DNA of 42,592 nucleotides, taken from NCBI GenBank assembly GCA_046302855.1, contig JBKCHH010000062.1, positions 1 to 42,592 on the forward strand, in the 5' to 3' direction. Source of the DNA: JBKCHH01 sp046302855 (GTDB taxonomy: Bacteria > Pseudomonadota > Alphaproteobacteria > Rickettsiales > UBA8987). The stretch's first letter is position 1; each line of letters opens with the position of its first letter. Shown piece by piece: positions 15,132 to 23,394 of this stretch. The translations under genes and the position numbers were made by a program. A model generated the notes under the pieces. The model was not told the DNA's origin, searched no databases, and saw nothing but the letters and a program-made list of their open reading frames with translations.

Positions 15132-16254
15132 AGTGATTATCAATTAATATTTTAAAATATTCTTGTATTTTTTCTTTTGACTCACTTACCGAAATATCAT
15201 CTCTTGTATTAATATATTTCTTCAAAAAACTATTTCTAGTTAAGCATTCCTGAACAAAATAATTTTTATATTTTTGAAATTTATTATTATTTATGAATAC
15301 ATCAAGATTCCCAAAGTAATAAGGCATCAAGTGGCTAAATTGCTTGAATACATCCACATAAACATAATAATCTAACTTATTTTTATCTACTATTATAGCA
15401 TTATATCCAAAATCTTTAACAAATGTTTGGTTTCTCTTTAAGGCGTTAATGTCCCGCATAGTCCAAAACAAAATATCATCTTTCTTTGGCAAAACATTTT
15501 TTAAAGGATATTTATTTATATAATTTGGGATAAAATCAAACTCCTTTAGTTTAAAACACTTTTTATCAATTGTTTCAAAATTGAAATTTCTTATATATTC
15601 ATAATCCATTCCCTCTTTATCTTTTGAATACAAAGCAATAATTATTGGAAAAGATATACCTTTTGATGTTTCTTTAAAAGTTGAACTATCAATTAAGATG
15701 CCATCAATTAATTTATAGCAACTGCTAAAATTTCTTAATAAATTGAAATTTGATTTTTTAATTAGATAAGATAATGGATGCAAAACACAAACTACATCTG
15801 CTTTAAGTTTAGCATAAGATAATAAAAAAGATATTCCGTAATCTCTTGTGCGAACATCGTCATCAATTTTTATATTATCTTTTTTTATATCACTTCTAAT
15901 TATTGATGTAGTATCGTTATAAGGGGGGTTTCCTATAATAATCAATTTATCATTTTTATCAATTTTAAATTCTTCTCTATTGATGTTTAATAGGGCATTT
16001 TTATTAAAAACTTCTATATTAGGAAAATTTATTTTAGTTTTATCTGCCGCAATTTTATCAAAATCGTTTGCTTTTTTTCTACAATCTATATCACTCATAA
16101 AAAAGTTTCCATATCCACAAGAACTATCTAGAACTATAGATTCTTTGCTTAAAAATGGTTTTATTAAATTCCACGCAATCTCTACATATTCAGGCGGGGT
16201 ATAAAATGCCCCTAGATTTATTTTATCCTTATATTGTAAGTGATGTTGATTCAT
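15115..16254 (-). CDS. Type II DNA adenine-N6 methyltransferase
   Basis: A 379-residue SAM-dependent methyltransferase. GAFYTPPEYVE (16-26) and LDSSCGYGNF form the SAM-binding motifs (X and I), and GNPPYNDTTS carries the NPPY catalytic motif of adenine-N6 enzymes. The C-terminal half, about 200 residues with few recognisable motifs, probably holds the target-recognition region. It should protect the host sequence that the downstream enzyme attacks. It begins 2 nt after the metK stop, so it is presumably transcribed with the gene that makes its cofactor. AT content and use of AT-ending codons look higher than in the flanking housekeeping genes, which fits acquisition. Confidence 0.9.
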   Translation of the reverse strand: MNQHHLQYKDKINLGAFYTPPEYVEIAWNLIKPFLSKESIVLDSSCGYGNFFMSDIDCRKKANDFDKIAADKTKINFPNIEVFNKNALLNINREEFKIDKNDKLIIIGNPPYNDTTSIIRSDIKKDNIKIDDDVRTRDYGISFLLSYAKLKADVVCVLHPLSYLIKKSNFNLLRNFSSCYKLIDGILIDSSTFKETSKGISFPIIIALYSKDKEGMDYEYIRNFNFETIDKKCFKLKEFDFIPNYINKYPLKNVLPKKDDILFWTMRDINALKRNQTFVKDFGYNAIIVDKNKLDYYVYVDVFKQFSHLMPYYFGNLDVFINNNKFQKYKNYFVQECLTRNSFLKKYINTRDDISVSESKEKIQEYFKILIDNHYVYKS

Positions 16255-16256
16255 AA

Positions 16257-17405
16257 TTAAAACTTCAAATCCACCTTTTCCCAGCTGAAAAAGCCGCCTT
16301 TTTCTGGCTTTCTGCCAAAGTGGCCATAGGTTGCGGTGGGTAAGTAAATTGGTTTATGAAGCCCCAAATGCTCACGAATGCCCCAGGCAGATAAATCTAC
16401 CTGTTTTTGTAAAATATTACTTATTTCTGCGTCATCAATTTTGCCGGTATCGTGCGAATTTACATATAAGGCAACGGGTTTAGCAACGCCAATGGCGTAA
16501 GCTAGCTGAATGGTGCAGATATCTGCAATTCCATTTGCCACCACATTTTTGGCTAAATAGCGTGCAATGTAAGCGGCAGATCTATCTACCTTTGAAGGGT
16601 CTTTACCTGAAAAAGCCCCGCCACCATGGGGGGCACTGCCACCATAGCTATCTACAATAATTTTTCTGCCAGTTAAGCCGGTATCACTAACTGGTCCGCC
16701 AATTACAAACTTGCCGGTTGGGTTGGTTAGAATATCTTTTTCATCAATTTCCCATTGTTTAGGAAAAGTTTTCATAACAATTGGCACAATAAGTTCGCGA
16801 ACCTTTTTCTGTGAAAATTCTGCTAAATGCTGAATGGAAACCACTATTTTAGAAATGCCAATTGGCTTTTGATTTTCGTAAATTAGCGTTACTTGCGATT
16901 TTGCATCTGGCCCCAAGCCCTTTATTTTGGCGGCAAAAATGTTCTCTAAAACGCGGTGCGAATAGTAAATACAAGCGGGCATATAGCTTTCAGTTTCCCT
17001 GCAGGCGAAGCCGAACATAATACCTTGGTCGCCCGCCCCCTCGTTTTTTTTATCTTTATTATCTACCCCTTGGGCAATATCGGGCGATTGTGAGTGAACA
17101 AGGTTATGAATATTAACATTTTTGTATGAAAAGCCTTCAAAATCAAAGCCAACATCTTTTATAATTTTGGTGGCGATAGATGGCAAATTATCCCTTATTT
17201 TAGCACTTCCACGCACTTCACCGGCAAGCACTACGGTATCTTTAGTAACTAAGGTTTCTATGGCAACGCGTGAATAGGGGTCATCTTTTAAAAACTCATC
17301 TAGGCAGGCATCTGAAATTTGGTCAGCCAGCTTATCTGGATGACCCGCAGATACAGATTCGCTAGTAAATAGGTATTTTCCCTTCTTATAAAAACTACTC
17401 GTCAT
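16257..17405 (-). CDS. metK: S-adenosylmethionine synthetase
   Basis: A 382-residue enzyme that makes SAM from methionine and ATP. All family signatures are present: SESVSAGHPDKLADQISDA at the N-terminus, the GAGDQGIMFG hexapeptide region, and GGGAFSGKDPSKVDRSAAY near residue 260. There is no frameshift; this is worth stating because metK is decaying in several Rickettsia that import SAM. It sits between dnaA upstream and a DNA methyltransferase 2 nt downstream. Confidence 0.98.
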   Translation of the reverse strand: MTSSFYKKGKYLFTSESVSAGHPDKLADQISDACLDEFLKDDPYSRVAIETLVTKDTVVLAGEVRGSAKIRDNLPSIATKIIKDVGFDFEGFSYKNVNIHNLVHSQSPDIAQGVDNKDKKNEGAGDQGIMFGFACRETESYMPACIYYSHRVLENIFAAKIKGLGPDAKSQVTLIYENQKPIGISKIVVSIQHLAEFSQKKVRELIVPIVMKTFPKQWEIDEKDILTNPTGKFVIGGPVSDTGLTGRKIIVDSYGGSAPHGGGAFSGKDPSKVDRSAAYIARYLAKNVVANGIADICTIQLAYAIGVAKPVALYVNSHDTGKIDDAEISNILQKQVDLSAWGIREHLGLHKPIYLPTATYGHFGRKPEKGGFFSWEKVDLKF

Positions 17406-17469
17406 ATGTTTTATTTTTTCTAATTCGATAATATAAGTTTTTAGTTAAAACAAGTGGATATTTTATCCA

Positions 17470-18942
17470 TCAAAACCGCAAGCCCCTTTCTAAATCTTTG
17501 AATTTGCTTTGGAAGGAGAGGTCGGTTTTAAAGTTTTCCTCAATTTTTTTCACCGCATGGATTACGGAGGTGTGGTCTTTTCCGCCAAAGTTTCTGCCAA
17601 TTTCTGGCAGGCTAAAAGAAGTGTGTTTTCTAGCCAGATACATGGCAACATGCCTAGGCGTTGCAATGTTTCGACTCCTTTTTAAAGAGTTCAAATCAGA
17701 TACTGAAATATTATAAAATTCACACACTTTCTTTTTTATATTCTCTATAGTTATAGGCTTATGGGAAGAGATAATACTTTCTTGTAATAGCAAAATAATA
17801 CTTTCTTTTGAAAGGCTTAAGCCAAATGTTTCAACATTTAATTTAATTTTATTTATTGCCCCTTCAAGCTCTCTCATGCTAGTGGTAATTTTTTCTGCCA
17901 TTAGCTTGGCAATTTCTTCCCTCTCCACGGCATCATCAATTAAACTAACTAACTTTTGCTTGGCAAATTGAAGGCGTAGCTCATAATCAGCTGGCATAAT
18001 ATCTACCACCAAGCCACCGCTTATTCTAGATTTTACCGCCTCGTTAATATCATTTAAGCTAGAAGGAGCCCTATCGCCTGCCAGTATTACCTGCGTGCCG
18101 TTATTTACCAGCATATTGAATATGTGCAAAAACTCTTCCTGAGTTCCCTTTTTACCATTTATGAATTGAAAATCATCAATCAGCAAAATATCTATATTTT
18201 TGAACTTTTCTTTAAAGTGCATTATCTGATTGTTCTGCAAAGATTTTACAAAGTTAAAAATGAACCTTTCGATAGAAAAATACTCAATTTTTACCTCTGG
18301 CTTATTTGCTACAATATGGTTTCTAATGGAATGAAGTAAATGGGTTTTACCGTTGCCAACCAGCCCGTATAGGTAAAGAGAGTTAGTTTTTTCTAGCACC
18401 TTGCCACTTTCTGCAATTTTTTTGCAGATGGCAAAGGCTAGCTGATTGCTTTTGCTCACCAAAAAATTATCAAAATTGTGATTAAGATTAAACTTTTTGT
18501 TAAATAAATCGTCGCTAATTTCTGATATTGAAGGATTTTCTGACGATTGATTTTTTAGGTGGGAAAGAATTGAATTTTCTGCTGTTTTTTCTTTCGTCCT
18601 TTCAGTTGATTTTTTGGCAACCTTTATTTCCACCCTATAAATTAATCTATCGAACTTTAGGCAGGTTTTTATTATTTCTTCGCAGTATTTTTGCTCCACC
18701 CAATCCTTTATAAACCTTGTTTGGGCTTCAAGATGCAAGAATTTATCTTCTAGCTTTATAATTTTTAAATCCTTTAGCCAGCCGTTAAAATTTGCCTCAC
18801 CTATTTCTAGATGCAGAGATTTTAAAACCTTATCCCAAAAGGCATTTAACTTATAATTGCTTAATGGAATAGAAGAGGATTCTATTGGCAATTGCTGAAA
18901 ATTCTGCGGAGAATTAACTTCTATTTTTCTAAAATTATTCAT
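17470..18942 (-). CDS. dnaA: Chromosomal replication initiator DnaA
   Basis: A 490-residue AAA+ initiator. Domain I (about 32-105) is followed by a variable linker, then the ATPase with Walker A GNGKT at 196-200 and Walker B ILLIDDFQF near 252-260. The C-terminal DNA-binding domain has RNIATPRHVAMYLARK and the signature GGKDHTSVIHAVKKI. The length is typical. It follows the rhodanese gene by 17 nt and precedes metK by 64 nt. No cluster of DnaA boxes (TTATCCACA) is seen on either side, so an origin here is not supported. Confidence 0.98.
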   Translation of the reverse strand: MNNFRKIEVNSPQNFQQLPIESSSIPLSNYKLNAFWDKVLKSLHLEIGEANFNGWLKDLKIIKLEDKFLHLEAQTRFIKDWVEQKYCEEIIKTCLKFDRLIYRVEIKVAKKSTERTKEKTAENSILSHLKNQSSENPSISEISDDLFNKKFNLNHNFDNFLVSKSNQLAFAICKKIAESGKVLEKTNSLYLYGLVGNGKTHLLHSIRNHIVANKPEVKIEYFSIERFIFNFVKSLQNNQIMHFKEKFKNIDILLIDDFQFINGKKGTQEEFLHIFNMLVNNGTQVILAGDRAPSSLNDINEAVKSRISGGLVVDIMPADYELRLQFAKQKLVSLIDDAVEREEIAKLMAEKITTSMRELEGAINKIKLNVETFGLSLSKESIILLLQESIISSHKPITIENIKKKVCEFYNISVSDLNSLKRSRNIATPRHVAMYLARKHTSFSLPEIGRNFGGKDHTSVIHAVKKIEENFKTDLSFQSKFKDLERGLRF

Positions 18943-18959
18943 TTATATCAATTATTTGT

Positions 18960-19370
18960 TTAATCTTGTTTCCACGGTAGTTTAGAAAATTTCCATCCTT
19001 CTAATGAATTTCTATGAGAATTTTTATCTAAATGCCCTTCAAAGCCATCAACGATGTTATAGATTTTTTTGTAGCCCAAAGAAAAAGCCACTTTACTTGC
19101 CTCTAAAGACCTTCCGCCAGAGCGACAGGTGAATAGAATGGGAACATCTTTTGTAGGAACTTGCTTTTTTAAATCTTCCGCAAAAAGCATATTTGGTTGC
19201 CTATCTTGGTATTTATATAGAGAAATAAATATTGGGGTTTTATTTATAGATTTTAAATCTGGCACGCCAACAAAGGTCCATTCAGCTGCCGTTCTTACAT
19301 CTACCAAACAGGCATTTGCATTGGATTTTAGCAGTTCCCAAGCCTGTAGTGCGGTAATATTTTCTATCAT
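18960..19370 (-). CDS. Rhodanese-domain protein
   Basis: A 136-residue single rhodanese domain. The active loop is FTCRSGGRSLEAS, with the sulfur-carrying Cys in CRSGGRS, and the domain begins with ACLVDVRTAAEW. Such proteins move sulfane sulfur. The C-terminal SLEGWKFSKLPWKQD tail is typical of a small alphaproteobacterial group of this family. It lies 17 nt upstream of dnaA, so dnaA may share its promoter. Confidence 0.92.
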   Translation of the reverse strand: MIENITALQAWELLKSNANACLVDVRTAAEWTFVGVPDLKSINKTPIFISLYKYQDRQPNMLFAEDLKKQVPTKDVPILFTCRSGGRSLEASKVAFSLGYKKIYNIVDGFEGHLDKNSHRNSLEGWKFSKLPWKQD

Positions 19371-19532
19371 AATTTTTTAAATGGTAGGAGGCCATTGTTG
19401 AATGATTTTTTATTATTAATAAAGTTCAAATATCATTTTTTTTATACAAAATTAGGTTGACAATCTTATTTCAAAGCCAAGCCTAAAGCTTAGAATTTCA
19501 AGGGTTTTTTTTAAAATTTTTATCAAAATCTA

Positions 19533-19561
19533 TTCACATTTTTTAAAAACTATACTATATA
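19533..19561 (+). promoter_or_regulatory. Likely trxB promoter
   Basis: TTCACA (19533-19538) with a 17-bp spacer to TATATA (19556-19561), about 26 nt before the trxB ATG. A perfect TTGACA at 19457-19462 lies further upstream but has no fitting -10. Confidence 0.45.
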
Positions 19562-19587
19562 TAGATTAAATGTAGTTTTAGAATTTT

Positions 19588-20544
19588 ATGAAAAAAATTA
19601 AAGAAAGCAAATTGGTGATTATTGGCTCTGGCCCCGCTGGATGCACGGCAGCTATTTATGCCGCCCGCTCTAACCTATCGCCATTGCTTATTCATGGCCT
19701 ACAACCCGGTGGACAAATGACCATTACTAACGATGTGGAAAACTTCCCCGGCTTTATAGATAAGGTTGCTGGCCCTTGGCTTATGACGCAAATGGAAGAG
19801 CAGGCAAAAAAATACGGCACTGAAGTTATAAACGATGTAATTGTAAGGGTAGATTTCTCTAAAAACCCCTTCACACTAATAGGAGAAAGTGGCGTGGAAT
19901 ATAGGGCTAAGGCGATAATTGTTTCCACTGGAGCCTCTGCCAAGTGGCTTGGCATTGAAAGCGAAAAAAAGTTTCAAGGCTTTGGTGTTAGTGGCTGTGC
20001 TACTTGCGATGGCTTTTTTTTCAAAAACAAAATAGTGGCAGTAATTGGTGGAGGCAATTCTGCGGTTGAGGAGGCTCTTTACCTTACCCATCACGCTTCT
20101 AAAGTTTATTTGATTCACAGGCGAGACAAACTAAGGGCAGAAAAAATTCAGCAACAGAGGCTTTTTGCCCATCCAAAAATAGAAACAATATGGAATAGTG
20201 AGGTAAAAAAAATACTAGGCGATGATAATCCACCAAGCGTTACTGGCATAGAAATTATAAATAACATCACCAATAAATCATCTAAAATAAAGCTAGATGG
20301 CGTGTTTGTAGCCATAGGGCATAAGCCAAACACGGATGTATTTAAAGATTTTCTTGCAATTGATGATGATGGCTACATAATAACTGAAGCCAAAAGCACA
20401 AAAACCAACATAGATGGCGTTTTTGCTTGTGGTGATGTGCAGGATAAAATTTATCGTCAAGCGGTAACTTCAGCTGGTAGTGGCTGTATGGCGGCCATTG
20501 ATGCTTTAAAGTTTATAGAAGGTAAAGAATTAGAGGGCAAATAA
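19588..20544 (+). CDS. trxB: Thioredoxin reductase
   Basis: A 318-residue flavoprotein that reduces thioredoxin with NADPH. The FAD site is IIGSGPAGCTAAIYAAR (11-27), the redox-active disulfide is Cys137-Ala-Thr-Cys140 followed by DGFFF, the NADPH site is VIGGGNSAVEEALYL (152-166), and the C-terminal FAD motif is GVFACGDVQD. All are canonical. It is the first gene of a plus-strand run with pal and a SurA-type chaperone. Confidence 0.97.
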   Translation: MKKIKESKLVIIGSGPAGCTAAIYAARSNLSPLLIHGLQPGGQMTITNDVENFPGFIDKVAGPWLMTQMEEQAKKYGTEVINDVIVRVDFSKNPFTLIGESGVEYRAKAIIVSTGASAKWLGIESEKKFQGFGVSGCATCDGFFFKNKIVAVIGGGNSAVEEALYLTHHASKVYLIHRRDKLRAEKIQQQRLFAHPKIETIWNSEVKKILGDDNPPSVTGIEIINNITNKSSKIKLDGVFVAIGHKPNTDVFKDFLAIDDDGYIITEAKSTKTNIDGVFACGDVQDKIYRQAVTSAGSGCMAAIDALKFIEGKELEGK

Positions 20545-20567
20545 ATCAAGGTAATGATTATAAACTT

Positions 20568-21287
20568 ATGAAGTATAAACTAAATATTATAGTTCTTACC
20601 CTAGCCACTATTATTTTCTATGCCTGTTCCGCCAATTATAATGATAAAAATAACAATCAAGATATGCCAGCCCCTTTAGTGGTTAGGGATATTACGCCTT
20701 CTCTGCCACCGCAAGCCCTTCCGCAAGCTATGCCACCACAAAACCTGCCACAACCTTTCCCACCACAACAGCAATTACAGCCGGTTCCACAAGATTTTGG
20801 AGCCAATATCCCCAACCTGCAAAATAGAAATACCTTAAATATTAACAACCAACCCCCCTTAAATCTGCCTGCCCCGCAACAGGATGCAGACATGTTCAAC
20901 CCGCCAAAATCACTAGAGAAATTGCCGGCCATGCTAGATTCCCCCTTTATAACTATTGGTGACAGGGTCTATTTTGATTTCAACAGTGCCAAATTAAATC
21001 GTGAAGCCTTAGTGGTGCTAAGCAAACAGGTAAAATGGATGCAGAAAAACCCCAAATCTAAACTATTGCTAGAAGGGCATGATGATGCTAGAGGCTCAGA
21101 TGAATTTGCCTATAATATAGCCCTGCACAGGGCAATGAATGTAAAAAGATATTTAGTTGCTAAGGGAATTAATGAAGCTAGAATAAAGGTGGTTTCTTAC
21201 GGCAAGGCCTTTCCTGAATATGCGGGAACGGGCGAGGCTACCTTTAGCAAAAACAGAAGGGTTGTATCTGTAATAACTAACTACTAA
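20568..21287 (+). CDS. pal: Peptidoglycan-associated lipoprotein Pal
   Basis: A 239-residue outer-membrane lipoprotein with lipobox IIFYAC (Cys20). A Pro/Gln-rich linker covers about residues 30-110, and the OmpA-like peptidoglycan-binding domain about 125-239: VYFDFNSAKLN, LLLEGHDDARGSDEFAYNIA, RVVSVITNY. Pal tethers the outer membrane to the wall and works with TolA, TolB, TolQ and TolR in division. The usual upstream tolB is absent here. The linker is longer than in most Pal proteins. An unrelated OmpA-domain lipoprotein is the alternative but less likely. Confidence 0.87.
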   Translation: MKYKLNIIVLTLATIIFYACSANYNDKNNNQDMPAPLVVRDITPSLPPQALPQAMPPQNLPQPFPPQQQLQPVPQDFGANIPNLQNRNTLNINNQPPLNLPAPQQDADMFNPPKSLEKLPAMLDSPFITIGDRVYFDFNSAKLNREALVVLSKQVKWMQKNPKSKLLLEGHDDARGSDEFAYNIALHRAMNVKRYLVAKGINEARIKVVSYGKAFPEYAGTGEATFSKNRRVVSVITNY

Positions 21288-21301
21288 CTATAGGTATTTT
21301 T

Positions 21302-22285
21302 ATGAAATATTTGATTCTACTAATGTTTTTGTTTTCTAGTTTTAATCTTTACGCCCAGCAGAATTTAGAAATTGTTGCTAAGGTAAATAATAAGGTAATT
21401 ACCAGTATAGATGTAAAAAACAGAATTTCTCTATTAACTGCTGGTGATGAAGAGGCTAAAAAGCAAAAAAATATTACTCAAGCCCTTGCCTCGCAAGTTC
21501 TGGCAGATTTAATTAGAGAGTATCTGCAGTTAGAATATGCCCACGAAAATAATATTAAGGTTACCGATGCTGAACTAGACGCGGCATTTAAATCCATTGC
21601 CCAGAAAAATGGCTTAGGAGTAAAGGGTTTTGAAGAGTTCTTGGCAAAAAATAAAGTTTCTAGAAAATCTTTAGATGAAAAGCTGGGGGCGCAGATTGCT
21701 TGGAATAAGCTTGTAGGCAGTAAGTTTGGCAAAACCATTCAAGTAACGGCAGATGAGGTAAATAAAGAATATGAATCAACCAACACACAAAAACAAAAGG
21801 CAAAGAACACGCCGGTGGAGGTTTTTTTAAGTGAAATTTTAATAGGCACCAAAAATAGAAGCAAGGCAGATGCTAATAATTTGGCCAAGCAAATTATTAG
21901 AGACTATAATAATGGCACGCAGTTTAGTGAACTTGCCTTTAAATATTCCGATTCTAAATCTAAAGAAAACGGCGGAACTTTGGGCTGGGTATCCATTGGG
22001 CAGATGAAAGACTCAATTAGAAAAAAAATTGAAGCCGCCAAGCCCCAATCAATCTTGCCACCCTTTGAGGATAATAAAAATATAGTTTTATTAAAGGTGG
22101 GCAATAAAAGAGACCTATCAAATGGTAAGGGTGCAACTCAAAAAGAGCCAAAAATCACCAAAGAGCAGGCAAGTAATATAGTATTTTCAAGAAAGCTAGA
22201 AGAAGAAGGCCAAAGGTTCACCAACAAAATCTACAAGGAAGCCTATATTGAAATTTTAGAGGGGAATTTAAAGAATATAAGGTAA
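21302..22285 (+). CDS. surA: SurA-type periplasmic chaperone / peptidyl-prolyl isomerase
   Basis: A 327-residue exported protein. After a signal peptide (about 1-18, ending NLYA), a helical SurA_N domain (IVAKVNNKVITSIDVKNRI) precedes one parvulin domain (about 175-270: FLSEILIGTKNRSKADAN, FSELAFKYSDSKSKENGGTLGWV). It should assist folding of outer-membrane proteins. E. coli SurA has two parvulin domains, while alphaproteobacterial copies often have one, as here. It begins 14 nt after pal. Another PpiC-type protein is possible; the gene symbol is by best resemblance. Confidence 0.85.
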   Translation: MKYLILLMFLFSSFNLYAQQNLEIVAKVNNKVITSIDVKNRISLLTAGDEEAKKQKNITQALASQVLADLIREYLQLEYAHENNIKVTDAELDAAFKSIAQKNGLGVKGFEEFLAKNKVSRKSLDEKLGAQIAWNKLVGSKFGKTIQVTADEVNKEYESTNTQKQKAKNTPVEVFLSEILIGTKNRSKADANNLAKQIIRDYNNGTQFSELAFKYSDSKSKENGGTLGWVSIGQMKDSIRKKIEAAKPQSILPPFEDNKNIVLLKVGNKRDLSNGKGATQKEPKITKEQASNIVFSRKLEEEGQRFTNKIYKEAYIEILEGNLKNIR

Positions 22286-22415
22286 GTAACTTCGCTCCAT
22301 TTATTTAATTATGCCTACTTTAAGTATAAAGTAATGTGGTTTGATAAAATTAAGTTTTAGTTTTTAATAAAAATTTAACACAAGGCCTTTAGTAGTTTAA
22401 AAAACCGCAATAAAA

Positions 22416-23243
22416 ATGGCTGAAGAAAACACCCCTATAAACAGTTATTCAGATTTATATGTTTTTGTAGCTAAAAGTTTATTTAAGACATTGCTTAATT
22501 TGCTTGATTCATCTGACACTTTTAAAAAAATAAATGCAAGAAACGCATTATTAAAATTGGAGCCTGAAAGTAATGAAGATGCTATAAGGCAACAAAAATC
22601 AGAAATACAGCCTTTATATGCTGAACTAAAACAAGAATTAGAAGAAGCGCTAACAAAAATAATAGTTAATGCCCAAGGGTTGACAAGGAGAAAAACAAAT
22701 TCGGACTTAGTAGAACAACCCTTATCTCTTGGTAAAGATAGCTTTACTCTCAATGGAGGTTTTTATACTCCAGTTCTTGATAAATTATTTAGAAAAGGAG
22801 TTCCCGAAGAAGTTTCAAAAATTATAGCCGAAATAATAGCAGAAAAAGGGCTTGATCTTTATTGGTCAAACTTTACCAAGGCAGAGCTTATAGAGGCAGA
22901 TTTTTCTGGAACAAGGCTTAGGAATGCAAAGTTTATAGAGGCAAATCTTTCTGGGGCAAATTTTTCTGGGGCAGAACTTAGATGGGCAAAGCTTTCTGGT
23001 ATAAAGGGTGAGAGGGCAGATTTTTCTAGGGCAAATCTTTATGGGGCAGATCTTTATATGGCAAATCTTGGCGGGGCAGATTTAAGGGGGGCTAAGTTTG
23101 ATGAAAAAACTACTTTACCAGATGATTTAAATACAAATTCACCATTATTCCCGTTTAGTAACAAACAAATAAATCAACTATCAGAAAGTGAAAAAGCAAA
23201 GGCTATAGCTTTTAATACAAAATTTGAAGAAAAAAAGAACTAA
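22416..23243 (+). CDS. Pentapeptide-repeat protein
   Basis: A 275-residue protein. The first 150 residues are helical and charged with no recognised domain. Residues about 158-225 hold roughly thirteen A(D/N)LxG-type pentapeptides (for example EADFSG, EANLSGANFSGAEL, RANLYGADLYMANLGGADL), which build a right-handed four-sided helix. The tail is hydrophilic and ends FEEKKN. No signal peptide is seen. Functions of such proteins range from gyrase protection to scaffolding and cannot be told here. The stop follows directly after a run of seven A; see the small frame downstream. Confidence 0.85.
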   Translation: MAEENTPINSYSDLYVFVAKSLFKTLLNLLDSSDTFKKINARNALLKLEPESNEDAIRQQKSEIQPLYAELKQELEEALTKIIVNAQGLTRRKTNSDLVEQPLSLGKDSFTLNGGFYTPVLDKLFRKGVPEEVSKIIAEIIAEKGLDLYWSNFTKAELIEADFSGTRLRNAKFIEANLSGANFSGAELRWAKLSGIKGERADFSRANLYGADLYMANLGGADLRGAKFDEKTTLPDDLNTNSPLFPFSNKQINQLSESEKAKAIAFNTKFEEKKN

Positions 23244-23253
23244 AATATTGGGT

Positions 23254-23382
23254 ATGGGAATTATAGGCTCTGGCGTTTTTGAGGTTAGCTTTCAAAACGT
23301 TTCAGCAACAGAACCACCTCCAACAATAGTTGCTGCTATTGTATGTCAAATTGTAAAATCAGCAATAGCCTATGGCATATAA
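23254..23382 (+). CDS. Small hydrophobic ORF, perhaps a shifted tail of the pentapeptide protein
   Basis: A 42-codon frame starting with ATG (MGIIGSGVFEVSF) and ending KSAIAYGI. It contains a Gly-rich hydrophobic start and a short hydrophobic segment TIVAAIVCQIV. The same frame stays open upstream into the last codons of the pentapeptide gene. Deleting one base from the A7 tract at about 23230-23236 would fuse the two as EEKRTKILGMGIIG. It may be a separate peptide, a tail lost by frameshift, or chance. Confidence 0.35.
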   Translation: MGIIGSGVFEVSFQNVSATEPPPTIVAAIVCQIVKSAIAYGI

Positions 23383-23394
23383 CATAAAAGATTA

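Noticed and set aside
17406..17469. Short palindrome TGGATATTTTATCCA between dnaA and metK as a possible origin or DnaA box
   Set aside because: Only a weak match to TTATCCACA, not clustered, and the dnaA upstream region has no boxes either.
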